DNA of 64,000 bases from the NCBI RefSeq assembly GCF_900091615.1, contig NZ_FMIA01000002.1:2294001-2358000 (forward strand), read 5' to 3'. A program made the position numbers and the translations under genes. Of the stretch, positions 44,496-51,905 are shown piece by piece. A model generated the notes under the pieces. It had not been told where the DNA came from and made no database searches. It saw nothing but the letters and a program-made list of their open reading frames with translations. The first letter of the stretch is position 1; each line of letters begins with the position of its first letter. This DNA is from Micromonospora yangpuensis. Its GTDB lineage: Bacteria; Actinomycetota; Actinomycetes; Mycobacteriales; Micromonosporaceae.

Positions 44496-45722
44496 ATGAC
44501 CTCCCAGACCCGAAGCGCGCTTGTCGTCGGCGGTGGCATCGCCGGCCCGGTGGTGGCGATGGCGCTGCAGAAGGCCGGCGTCGAGGCCACCGTGTACGAG
44601 GCGTACCCGAGTCCGGCCGACAGTGTGGGCGGCGGGCTGAGCATCGCCGCCAACGGACTGAACGCCCTCGACGTGATCGGCGTCGGGGACGTCGTACGTC
44701 GGGTCGGCACGCCGATGCGGGGCACCGTCATGCAGAACTGGGCGGGCAAGGTGCTCGCCGAGTTCAGCCCGCCGGCGCACCTGCCGCCGGCACAGTTCGC
44801 CTGGCGTGGCGACCTGTACCGGGCGTTGTCCGACGAGGCGACCCGGCGCGGCATCCGGACCGTCTACGGCAAGCGGCTGGTCGCCGCCACCGACACCGGT
44901 GACCAGGTGGACGTCTCCTTCGCCGACGACACCCGGGCCAGCGCCGACGTCCTGGTCGGCGCGGACGGCATCCGCTCCACGGTACGGTCGCTGATCGATC
45001 CGGGCGCGCCGCGCCCCGAGTACGCCGGCCTGCTCGGTTTCGCCGCCCCGGTGGCCGACACCGGGCTACCGCCGACCCGGGGCCGGCTGCACCTGAGCTA
45101 CGGCAAGCACGCGTCCTGCGGCTACCTGGTCTACGCCGACGGTGCGGGCGGCTGGTTCGTGAACCTGCCCCACCGCGAGCCGATGACGGTGGCGCAGGCC
45201 CGGGCGGTGCCCGCGCAGGAGTGGCTGCGGGTGCTGCGGGAGGCGTTCCGGGACGATCGGTCCCCGGCGCCGGAGCTGTTGCGTAGCAGTGATCCGGCGG
45301 ACCTGCTGATCACCGGCCCGCTGGAGACCATGCCGACGGTTCCGACCTGGAGCCGGGGCCGGATGGTGCTGGTGGGTGACGCGGTGCACGCCGCCTCACC
45401 CAGTTCCGGGCAGGGCGCCTCGATCGCCGTGGAGAGCGCGGTGCAACTGGGTAGGTGCCTGCGGGACCTGCCCTACGGCGAGGCGTTCGCGGCGTACGAG
45501 CGGCTACGCCGGGAGCGGGTGGAGCGGATCATCAACGCGGCGATCCGGACCAACCGCAACAAGGCCAGCCCGGTGGCCCGGATGGCGCGCGACCTGTTGA
45601 TGCCCATCGCGATGAAGGTGGCGATGCGGATGGTCAAGCCGGAGAAGATGGCCTGGCAGTTCGAGTACCGCATCGACTGGGACGAGCCGGTCGTCACGCC
45701 CGCGGGTAGCGCCCACGCGTGA
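44496..45722 (+). CDS. FAD-dependent monooxygenase (salicylate hydroxylase-like)
   Basis: A 408-aa flavoprotein hydroxylase of a shorter subfamily than the others in the window. It has VVGGGIAGPVVAMALQKAG (FAD), VGADGIRSTVRS (DG motif) and LVGDAVHAASPSSGQGASIA (GD motif), with no C-terminal thioredoxin-like domain. The end (AMRMVKPEKMAWQFEY) is a hydrophobic/basic helix that may touch membrane. ATG 44496 is chosen over GTG 44487, whose sequence overlaps the GAGGGTGGA ribosome site. Probably a ring hydroxylase or epoxidase late in the pathway. Confidence 0.88.
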   Translation: MTSQTRSALVVGGGIAGPVVAMALQKAGVEATVYEAYPSPADSVGGGLSIAANGLNALDVIGVGDVVRRVGTPMRGTVMQNWAGKVLAEFSPPAHLPPAQFAWRGDLYRALSDEATRRGIRTVYGKRLVAATDTGDQVDVSFADDTRASADVLVGADGIRSTVRSLIDPGAPRPEYAGLLGFAAPVADTGLPPTRGRLHLSYGKHASCGYLVYADGAGGWFVNLPHREPMTVAQARAVPAQEWLRVLREAFRDDRSPAPELLRSSDPADLLITGPLETMPTVPTWSRGRMVLVGDAVHAASPSSGQGASIAVESAVQLGRCLRDLPYGEAFAAYERLRRERVERIINAAIRTNRNKASPVARMARDLLMPIAMKVAMRMVKPEKMAWQFEYRIDWDEPVVTPAGSAHA

Positions 45723-46054
45723 GCCGGTCGGTCGGCCCGACGCGATTCGGTCGAGTGCATATCGCCGGACGAGCCGGGCCGCCGACCGGCGACGGGGATC
45801 GTCGGCAAAATGACAATCGCCGCCCCGACGGCTGCTTTTGATCATGTCGGTAAGGGCCATACCGCACAAAGGAGGGAAACCGACCATCCACAGCGGCCTG
45901 CCGGCATCCGGCGACGGCACTGTGGCAGTAGGAGAGTTGATATTCAGCACGTTGTATCCTAGCCTTGGCGCTGGCGTTCGACGTCCTGGCAGGCATTCTC
46001 GTGTCTGATCCCTACCCTGTATCACACGGCTGAAGCACATGGGGAGAGCCGAAA
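45723..46054. other. 332-bp intergenic leader of the 46055 monooxygenase
   Basis: A+T-rich gap expected to contain a promoter. A very strong Shine-Dalgarno-like AAAGGAGGG at 45868-45876 is not followed by ATG or GTG within 12 bases. A GTG-led frame at about 45921 would encode only some 28 residues. No confident small gene; no terminator seen. Confidence 0.45.
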
Positions 46055-47584
46055 GTGAATGCTGGCGTAATCGTTGTCGGCGCCGGACCCGTCGGATTGA
46101 TGCTCGCGGGTGAGCTCCGACTTGGTGGCGTGGACGTCGTCGTATATGACAAGTTGCCCGCTCCGTCGGGCGAATCACGGGCCCTCGGTTTCACCCGGCG
46201 GGTGGCCGAGGTGTTCGAGCAGCGCGGACTGCTGTCCCGCCTCGGTGAACTGACCCAGGGCCGGCAGGGCCACTTCGGTGGCGTCCGCATCGATCTCGGC
46301 CGGCTCGACGAGAGTCACCACGGGGTGTTGGGCCTGCCTCAGTCTCGGACCGAGGAGATGCTGGCCGGCTGGCTGGCCGAGCTCGGTGTGCCGGTCCGGC
46401 GCGGGTACGAGGCGGTCGAGGTCCGGCAGACCGGGCAGGACGTGACGGTCGTCTTCGACGGACCGCAGGGTCGGCACGAGGCGACCGCCGGTTACCTGGT
46501 GGGTTGCGACGGTCCGCAGAGCACCGTGCGTACGGCGACCGGCTTCGAGACCACCGGATGGCCGGCCACCCGGGGCATGTACATGGCCGACATCACCGGT
46601 GTCGAGCTTCGCCAACGTCCCATCGGCGAGCGGGTGCCCGGCGGCAACATGGTCCTGGCGACCGACCTCGGTGACGGCTACTACCGGGTCCTCATCCACG
46701 ACCGGAGCCTGCGGCCCCGGCCGGACTCCGAGCCGCTGACCTTCCCCGAGGTCGCCGACGCCTGGCAGCGGATGACCGGTGAGTCCATCCACGCGGCCCG
46801 GGCGCGCTGGACGTGCGCGTTCAGCAACGCCGCCCGGCTCGTCACCGAGTACCGGCGCGGCCGGGTGCTGCTCGCCGGGGACGCCGCGCACGACACCCCG
46901 CCGTTGGCCGGCTGGGGGCTGAGCGTGGGCATCCAGGACGCGGTCAACCTGGGTTGGAAGCTGGCCGCGGTGGTCGGGGGTCGGGCACCGGAGAGCCTGC
47001 TCGACACGTACCACACCGAACGGCATCCGCTGGGCCAGCAGTTGCTGCGCAACACCCACGCCGCCTCGACGCTCTACCTGACCGGCGACGAGCTGGAGCC
47101 GCTGCGTGGCGTCCTGCGCGAGCTGGTGGAGCACCGCGACGCCGCGGGCCACCTGGCCGGAATGGTCAGTGGGCTGGGCATCCGGTACGACCTGGGCGAC
47201 GGCCGGCACCCGCTGCTGGGCCGGCGGATGCCGCCCGACCGGGAGCTGGTACGGGCCGACGGCAGCCGGACCCGGGTCGCCGAGCTGCTGCACGCCGGCC
47301 GTGGGGTGTTCGTCGACACCGGCCACGCCGTCGAGCCGGACGGTTCCGGCACGACGGCCGGGGCGGTCGCCGGTTGGTCCGACCGGGTCGACGTGGTCAC
47401 CGGTGACTGGGTCCAGGACGGGCCGGGTGACCCCGCGTACGCCGCGTTGGGCTCGGTGCTGATCCGGCCGGACGGCTACCTCGCCTGGGTGGCGCCCGAC
47501 GGCGGCGACCTCACCGAGGCGCTGGACCGCTGGTTCGGCGCCGCCCGTTCCGCCCTACCCGCCGAGCCGGCCGCCGTGTCGTGA
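46055..47584 (+). CDS. FAD-dependent aromatic polyketide monooxygenase
   Basis: A 509-aa group A flavin monooxygenase with VVGAGPVGLMLAGELR, VGCDGPQSTVRT and LLAGDAAHDTPPLAGWGLSVGIQDAVNLGWK. The GD-motif loop (DTPPLAGWGLS) differs from that of the PgaE-like enzymes (IHLPIGGQGMS), suggesting a different substrate face or reaction such as Baeyer-Villiger or C-C cleavage. It has a C-terminal thioredoxin-like domain without the repeats seen in relatives. GTG 46055 has GAGAG upstream. Confidence 0.9.
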   Translation: MNAGVIVVGAGPVGLMLAGELRLGGVDVVVYDKLPAPSGESRALGFTRRVAEVFEQRGLLSRLGELTQGRQGHFGGVRIDLGRLDESHHGVLGLPQSRTEEMLAGWLAELGVPVRRGYEAVEVRQTGQDVTVVFDGPQGRHEATAGYLVGCDGPQSTVRTATGFETTGWPATRGMYMADITGVELRQRPIGERVPGGNMVLATDLGDGYYRVLIHDRSLRPRPDSEPLTFPEVADAWQRMTGESIHAARARWTCAFSNAARLVTEYRRGRVLLAGDAAHDTPPLAGWGLSVGIQDAVNLGWKLAAVVGGRAPESLLDTYHTERHPLGQQLLRNTHAASTLYLTGDELEPLRGVLRELVEHRDAAGHLAGMVSGLGIRYDLGDGRHPLLGRRMPPDRELVRADGSRTRVAELLHAGRGVFVDTGHAVEPDGSGTTAGAVAGWSDRVDVVTGDWVQDGPGDPAYAALGSVLIRPDGYLAWVAPDGGDLTEALDRWFGAARSALPAEPAAVS

Positions 47585-47607
47585 CTGTCCCGTCGGTGAC
47601 GCAGGAA

Positions 47608-47630
47608 CGCCCGGTCGGGCTGACCGGGCG
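47608..47630. terminator. Short hairpin between monooxygenase and NmrA-like gene
   Basis: CGCCCGGTC (47608-47616) and GACCGGGCG (47622-47630) pair exactly with a five-base loop, 24 bp after the monooxygenase stop. A weak terminator or attenuator. Confidence 0.55.
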
Positions 47631-47708
47631 GTTCGTGGGTGGTGGGCGCGTTGATCTCGACCCATGGCCAGTGGGATCGACAACCATGGACGATTGAATA
47701 GGAGAACC

Positions 47709-48485
47709 ATGGAGAATTCAGCGAGGACCGCACCCATTCTCGTCACCGGTGGCACGGGCACGTTGGGCAGCCACGTCCTGCCGCGGTTACGTGAGGCCGG
47801 CCGTCAGGTCCGGGTGCTCAGCCGGAGCAGCCGTCCCGCCGCCGACGGCGTCGAGTACGTGACCGGGGACCTGCTCAAGGGTGAGGGGGTCGAGTCGGCG
47901 GTGGCCGGCGTCGGGACGATCCTGCACCTGGCCGGTGGTCCCAAGGGCGACGACGTGGCGACGCGCAACCTGGTCCAGGCCGCTGCCAAGGCCGGCGTGC
48001 GGCACCTGGTGTACATCTCGGTCATCGGGGCCGACCGGGTTCCGCTCGGCTACTTCAAGGCCAAGCACGGTGCGGAGCAGGCCGTCAGCGGCTCCGGTAT
48101 TCCCTGGACGACGCTGCGCGCCGCCCAGTTCCACGACCTGGTCCTGACGGTGTCGGAGAAGATAGCGAAGATGCCGATCGTCCCGATCCCGTCGGTGATC
48201 CGGTTCCAGCCGGTCGACTCGCGCGACGTGGCGGACCGCCTCGTCGAGCTGACCCTCGGTGAGCCGGCCGGTCTCGTGCCCGACATCGCCGGCCCGAAGG
48301 TCGCCCCGCTGGCCGACCTGATCCGCGGTTACCTGCAGGCCCGGGGCAAGAGCAAGCCGTTCCTGTCCATGCCGTTGCCGGGCAAGCCCGGCAAGGCGTA
48401 CCGCAACGGGGACAACCTCACCCTGGAGGGCGCCCAGATCGGCAAGCGCAGCTGGGAGGAGTTCCTGGCCGAGCGGGTGCGCTGA
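47709..48485 (+). CDS. NmrA-like NAD(P)-binding reductase (atypical SDR)
   Basis: A 258-aa atypical SDR with the cofactor loop VTGGTGTLGSHV and VYISVIGADRVPLGYFKAKHGAEQAV, where Tyr and Lys resemble the extended-SDR catalytic pair. Members reduce quinones or isoflavone-like substrates, or act as redox sensors. ATG 47709 follows AGGAGA. In this cluster it probably reduces a quinone or ketone of the aromatic core. Confidence 0.85.
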   Translation: MENSARTAPILVTGGTGTLGSHVLPRLREAGRQVRVLSRSSRPAADGVEYVTGDLLKGEGVESAVAGVGTILHLAGGPKGDDVATRNLVQAAAKAGVRHLVYISVIGADRVPLGYFKAKHGAEQAVSGSGIPWTTLRAAQFHDLVLTVSEKIAKMPIVPIPSVIRFQPVDSRDVADRLVELTLGEPAGLVPDIAGPKVAPLADLIRGYLQARGKSKPFLSMPLPGKPGKAYRNGDNLTLEGAQIGKRSWEEFLAERVR

Positions 48486-48486
48486 C

Positions 48487-48702
48487 CGCACCACACGGAT
48501 TCCGCCGGCCCCCCGGGCGCGCCGGACCTACGGTCGAGCAGACCGGGGCCCCGCCGCGCCGTCGGGGGCGGCGGCGTTCACCCTGCAGCACGACGACACA
48601 GACCAGAACGACCAGCGCCGCCCCGAGCGAGGCCGGGGTGACGGTCTCGCCGAGCAGGACCGCCGACCAGAGCAGGGTGAGTACCGGCTGGGCCCGACTG
48701 CG
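48487..48702 (-). pseudogene. EamA/DMT transporter remnant, C-terminal end only
   Basis: Minus-strand frame reading SRAQPVLTLLWSAVLLGETV then TPASLGAALVVLVCVVVLQG, which is the last two membrane helices of an EamA-family exporter. Everything upstream (about eight helices) and any start codon are missing; coding similarity stops abruptly at about 48700. The frame continues open to 48418 but without recognisable sequence. It abuts a truncated MocR gene on the other strand. Confidence 0.75.
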
Positions 48703-49123
48703 CTCGACCCGGCTGCTCGACGACTTCTTCGTCGCCGGCCCGTTGCAGCAGGCCACCCTGGAGTTCGTCACCGCACCGGCCTGGCCGCGACACCGCCGCA
48801 GCCTGCGGACCGCGCTGCGGGTCCGGCGCGAGGCGTTGTTGGCGGCGCTGAACCGGCACCTGCCCGGGCTGGTACCGGCGTCGGTCCCGCGCGGCGGCCT
48901 GCACCTGTGGGTCCGGCTGCCCGACGGCACCGACGACGTCGCCCTGGCCGCCGCGGCGGCCACCGAGGGCGTCGTCGTCTTCCCCGGCCGACCCTGGTAC
49001 GCGGCCGAACCGCCGGCTCCGCACCTGCGACTGACCTACGCCGCAGCCAGGCCCGAGGAGATGGACGAGGCCGTCCGCCGGCTGGCCCGTGCGCTCGACA
49101 CCGGGCGGGTCCAGCGGACCTGA
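48703..49123 (+). pseudogene. MocR-type (GntR/aminotransferase) regulator remnant, C-terminal end only
   Basis: The plus-strand frame gives STRLLDDFFVAGPLQQATLE, later PRGGLHLWVRLPDG and FPGRPWYAAEPPAPHLRLTY. This is the C-terminal small domain of the fold-I aminotransferase part of a MocR regulator. The GntR DNA-binding domain, the PLP Lys and a genuine start are absent, so about two thirds of the gene is gone. The reading frame is otherwise intact, so the loss may be recent. Confidence 0.78.
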
Positions 49124-49194
49124 CGGGCAGCCGCCCGCCGGATCTTCGTGCGGCCGGCCGGGCTCCGCCCCCAGCGTGACCCCCGGCGGCATGA

Positions 49195-49238
49195 CACGGG
49201 GGCGCGTCCCCCGGCGAGGCCGGGGAACGCGCCCGTGG
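49195..49238. terminator. Hairpin between MocR remnant and secreted protein gene
   Basis: CACGGGGGCGCGT near 49195 pairs with ACGCGCCCGTG ending at 49238, with an internal CCGG-CCGG helix. It lies at the 3' end of the minus-strand gene starting at 50367; a likely terminator. Confidence 0.65.
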
Positions 49239-49251
49239 TCGTACCGGTGGG

Positions 49252-50367
49252 TCAGGGCAGGGTCAGCCGGACGATCTCGCCGCCGCCCGGCGAGGCGACA
49301 CCCTTGTTGGAGATGTAGGCCTTGTTACCGGAGACCGCGATCCCGGAGGGGGCGATCAGACCGGTCGGCGCCCAGCGGGTCTTGGTGCCGTTCTTCTCCA
49401 CCCGGACGACCTCGCCCTGGCTGGGCGGGAAGAACGCCCCGTTCTGCGCCATCGACAGGGTCAGCAGCCGGCCCTGGGCGTCGAAGGCCAGGTCGATCAG
49501 GAGGGTGAAACCGTCGGCGTAGACGGTGGGGGCCTGGCCCGGCACCACCCGGTAGACCCGGGCCGTGCCGGTGCCCGAGGGGCTCAGCTCGGCGACGTAC
49601 AGTGCGCCGTCCGGCCCGACCTCGACGGCGGTCGGCGCGCTCTGCACCACCTGGCCACCGATGGTCTTGGTGGGCAGGGCGGCCAGGGTCTGGACGGTCC
49701 CGTTGGCCCGGACCCAGAGCAGCGAGTTGGCACCCGTGTCGACCACCGCGAAGCCGTCGCCGTAGGCGGTCATGCCGTACGGGTTGGACTCCTTCTCCGC
49801 CCCGGTCGGCGCGCCCGCGCCACCGTCGGGGTTGTTCGTCACCTCGTACACGCCGAAGTCGGCACCGAGCTGCGGCGTCGTCGACGGGTACGTGAAGGTC
49901 AGCAACCGGCCCATCTCCGGGCCGTTGGCGCCGAACGGGTTCGCCCCGGTCACCGGGTTGACCCCGGAGGCCAGGTTGGACATGAGTACGGCCGGCGTCC
50001 CGTTGCTGGACAGCGCGATGTCGGCCGGGCCGACCCCGTACGCGCCGTCGGCCGCGTTGCCCAGCGACGGCAGGTTCTGCACGATCCGCTGCACCTGGCC
50101 GCTGGTCACGTACGCGACCGAGCCGGTCCGGCCGAGGCACTTGGTGCCCACGCACTGCAGGTTGCCGCCGGTGCCCGCCTCGGCCACCACCACCTGGTTG
50201 CCGACGGCGATCAGGTGCCGGGGCTGGTTGAGGCCGGTGGCGAAGACGGTGAGCTGCGGTGTCGACGTGGTGCCCCTGGGGCCTGCCTGGGCGGTGGCCG
50301 ATCCGGAGACCAGCAGGGTGGCCACGGCGGCGGACACCAGCAGCGCCCGCGCCTTGAGGTTCATCAT
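49252..50367 (-). CDS. Secreted ScyD/ScyE-family beta-propeller protein
   Basis: A 371-aa secreted protein. It has a signal peptide (residues ~1-28, ending SATAQA) and an NHL-like propeller with repeated LTVFATGLNQPRHLIAV, TAVEVGPDGALYVAELS, GFTLLIDLAFDAQGRLLTLSM and GLIAPSGIAVSGNKAYISNKG. It carries a Cys pair in NLQCVGTKCLG. The family is common in actinobacteria with no firm function. It is probably ancestral chromosomal content beside the gene remnants rather than a pathway enzyme. ATG 50367 or 50364; the ribosome site is weak (AGAGAGAACGAGA). Confidence 0.8.
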   Translation of the reverse strand: MMNLKARALLVSAAVATLLVSGSATAQAGPRGTTSTPQLTVFATGLNQPRHLIAVGNQVVVAEAGTGGNLQCVGTKCLGRTGSVAYVTSGQVQRIVQNLPSLGNAADGAYGVGPADIALSSNGTPAVLMSNLASGVNPVTGANPFGANGPEMGRLLTFTYPSTTPQLGADFGVYEVTNNPDGGAGAPTGAEKESNPYGMTAYGDGFAVVDTGANSLLWVRANGTVQTLAALPTKTIGGQVVQSAPTAVEVGPDGALYVAELSPSGTGTARVYRVVPGQAPTVYADGFTLLIDLAFDAQGRLLTLSMAQNGAFFPPSQGEVVRVEKNGTKTRWAPTGLIAPSGIAVSGNKAYISNKGVASPGGGEIVRLTLP

Positions 50368-50513
50368 TCTCGTTCTCTCTCTGTCGTCAGTTCCGGCCAC
50401 GCCTGGGGCGTGGCCGGGGCGGGGCAGCAGCGGTGCCCTGGCGCGGGCACCGCAGGCGTCATCGCCGGCCGGCCGGGGTGGCCGTCCGTACCGACGGTGG
50501 TGCCGTATGTGGG

Positions 50514-50542
50514 GGAGCCCGGGGTGGTGTACCCCGGGCTCC
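50514..50542. terminator. Perfect 12-bp stem hairpin after cupin gene
   Basis: GGAGCCCGGGGT (50514-50525) pairs with ACCCCGGGCTCC (50531-50542) across GGTGT, six bases beyond the minus-strand cupin stop at 50548. Confidence 0.85.
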
Positions 50543-50547
50543 GCGAC

Positions 50548-51102
50548 TCAGGAGGGTGCCGCTGTCCGGACCAGGCCGGCGGCCTCCGCCGCGGCCCGCT
50601 CGGCCTCGGCGTCGGCGCGCGCCGCCTCGACCAGCTCACCGGTCGGGGTCAGCCGGAACGGGGCGTCACCGGCGAGCTTCCAGTCGAAGCCCTTCGCGAT
50701 CTCGAAGAGGTCGGCCTGGGTCAGCGGGCCGCCGCGCTCCTTCTCCACGTTGAGCGCGGTCGGGTGGTAGTTCTCGTACCCGCCGGGCATGTGCAGGGTG
50801 AGGAAGTGCGCCTCCGTGGTGGCCGGGGTCGCCCAGGTGTGCTCCGAACCGCGGCTGATGTGGGCGAGACCGCCGGCGCCCAGCTCCACCACCTCGCCGT
50901 CGACGTACATCACCAGGGCACCCGAGACGACGAAGTAGGTCTCCTCGGAGTTGGGGTGGGTGTGCAGCGGCGGGCCGGCGGTGGCGGCGGCCACCCGGGC
51001 CTCGACGAGGGCGGCGGCCCCTCCGGTGGCGGCGCTGGAGAGCACGATCTCGAAACCGCGGCGGCCGTCAGGGCGCTGACCCGGCAGGACGATGGTCGTC
51101 AT
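50548..51102 (-). CDS. Cupin-domain protein
   Basis: A 184-aa single-cupin protein. Motif 1 is PPLHTHPNSEETYFVVSGALVMYVDGE with the metal ligands H, H and E; motif 2 is GGLAHISRGSEHTWA with the fourth His. A helical Ala-rich C terminus (about 145-184) follows. Could be a metal-dependent oxygenase, isomerase or cyclase of the polyketide pathway. It is the last gene of the minus-strand group with the ABM oxygenase and the flavin monooxygenase. ATG 51102 has AAAGG upstream. Confidence 0.83.
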   Translation of the reverse strand: MTTIVLPGQRPDGRRGFEIVLSSAATGGAAALVEARVAAATAGPPLHTHPNSEETYFVVSGALVMYVDGEVVELGAGGLAHISRGSEHTWATPATTEAHFLTLHMPGGYENYHPTALNVEKERGGPLTQADLFEIAKGFDWKLAGDAPFRLTPTGELVEAARADAEAERAAAEAAGLVRTAAPS

Positions 51103-51150
51103 GGCTACCTTTCGCAGGACGATGAGCAGAGGTGGGAGGGGATACGGGTG

Positions 51151-51864
51151 CTACCGCACCGGGTCCGGGGTGCGCTCTGCCGAGCGGGTGTGCACCACCC
51201 GGTAGGTGTTCGAGATGTAGCGCGTGGTCAGCGCGTCCACCCGGGCCTGCATCTTGCGGCGGGGCGCCGGCCACTGCTCCGCCGGGAAGTCCCGGTACTC
51301 CTCGTAACGCTCCTGGGACTCCCACTGGGCGTAGCGGACCACGAAGGCGCCCTCGTAGCCGCGGGCACCGATGCCGCGCAGCACCGTGTGCGACCGGTAG
51401 CCGGGCACATTGCCCAGCCACTTCACGGTCGGGCCGAGCGCGTCGACCAGGTCGTCCTGCCCGTCGGCGTCGACCCCGAAGAACTCGATGACGGTGTAGT
51501 CGCCCCGGTCCGGGGAGACCTCGACCGCCTCGCCGCCGGCCCGGCCGACCTGGGTGTAGGCGACCTGGTTCTGCAGCAGCATCATCGACGTGGTGATCTC
51601 ACTGAACGTCGGGATCGTACGGTGCTTGAACTTGTCGTCGGCGTAGCGCGCCTGCAGGTCCTCGACGCCGCGCCACTGGATGAAGTTGGCCGTGCCGGCC
51701 TTCTCCACCCCGCTGTGCACGGTGCTGGAGATCCAGCCCGGGAAAGCGGCGGTGTCCACGATGGCGCGCATCTCGTCCAGCAGCCGGTCCTGCTTCTCCG
51801 GGGCGTCGGTGGTGAAGACGTTGAGGACGGTCAGGTAACCGTCTTCGGCAGATACCTTCGGCAT
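51151..51864 (-). CDS. Tandem-ABM oxygenase (AlpJ/JadG/GilOII-like ring-cleaving oxygenase candidate)
   Basis: A 237-aa protein with two antibiotic-biosynthesis-monooxygenase (ferredoxin-like) domains: residues ~8-100 (YLTVLNVFTT...FIQWRGVEDLQARYAD) and ~115-215 (YTVIEFFGVDADGQDDLVDAL...VVRYAQWESQERYEEYRDF). Size and architecture match the JadG/GilOII/AlpJ oxygenases, which use reduced flavin to open or contract ring B of angucyclines. In a kinamycin-like pathway that step makes the benzofluorene. The assignment is by length, fold and context. ATG 51864 has AAAGAGGAA upstream. Confidence 0.8.
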   Translation of the reverse strand: MPKVSAEDGYLTVLNVFTTDAPEKQDRLLDEMRAIVDTAAFPGWISSTVHSGVEKAGTANFIQWRGVEDLQARYADDKFKHRTIPTFSEITTSMMLLQNQVAYTQVGRAGGEAVEVSPDRGDYTVIEFFGVDADGQDDLVDALGPTVKWLGNVPGYRSHTVLRGIGARGYEGAFVVRYAQWESQERYEEYRDFPAEQWPAPRRKMQARVDALTTRYISNTYRVVHTRSAERTPDPVR

Positions 51865-51905
51865 GTCGTTCCTCTTTCGGTGACGGCGGGACAGAGGGAT
51901 CCGGT

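Noticed and set aside
45868..45960. Small leader-peptide gene after the strong AAAGGAGGG site
   Set aside because: No ATG, GTG or TTG follows at a workable distance; the nearest GTG frame (about 45921) is too far and has no homology.
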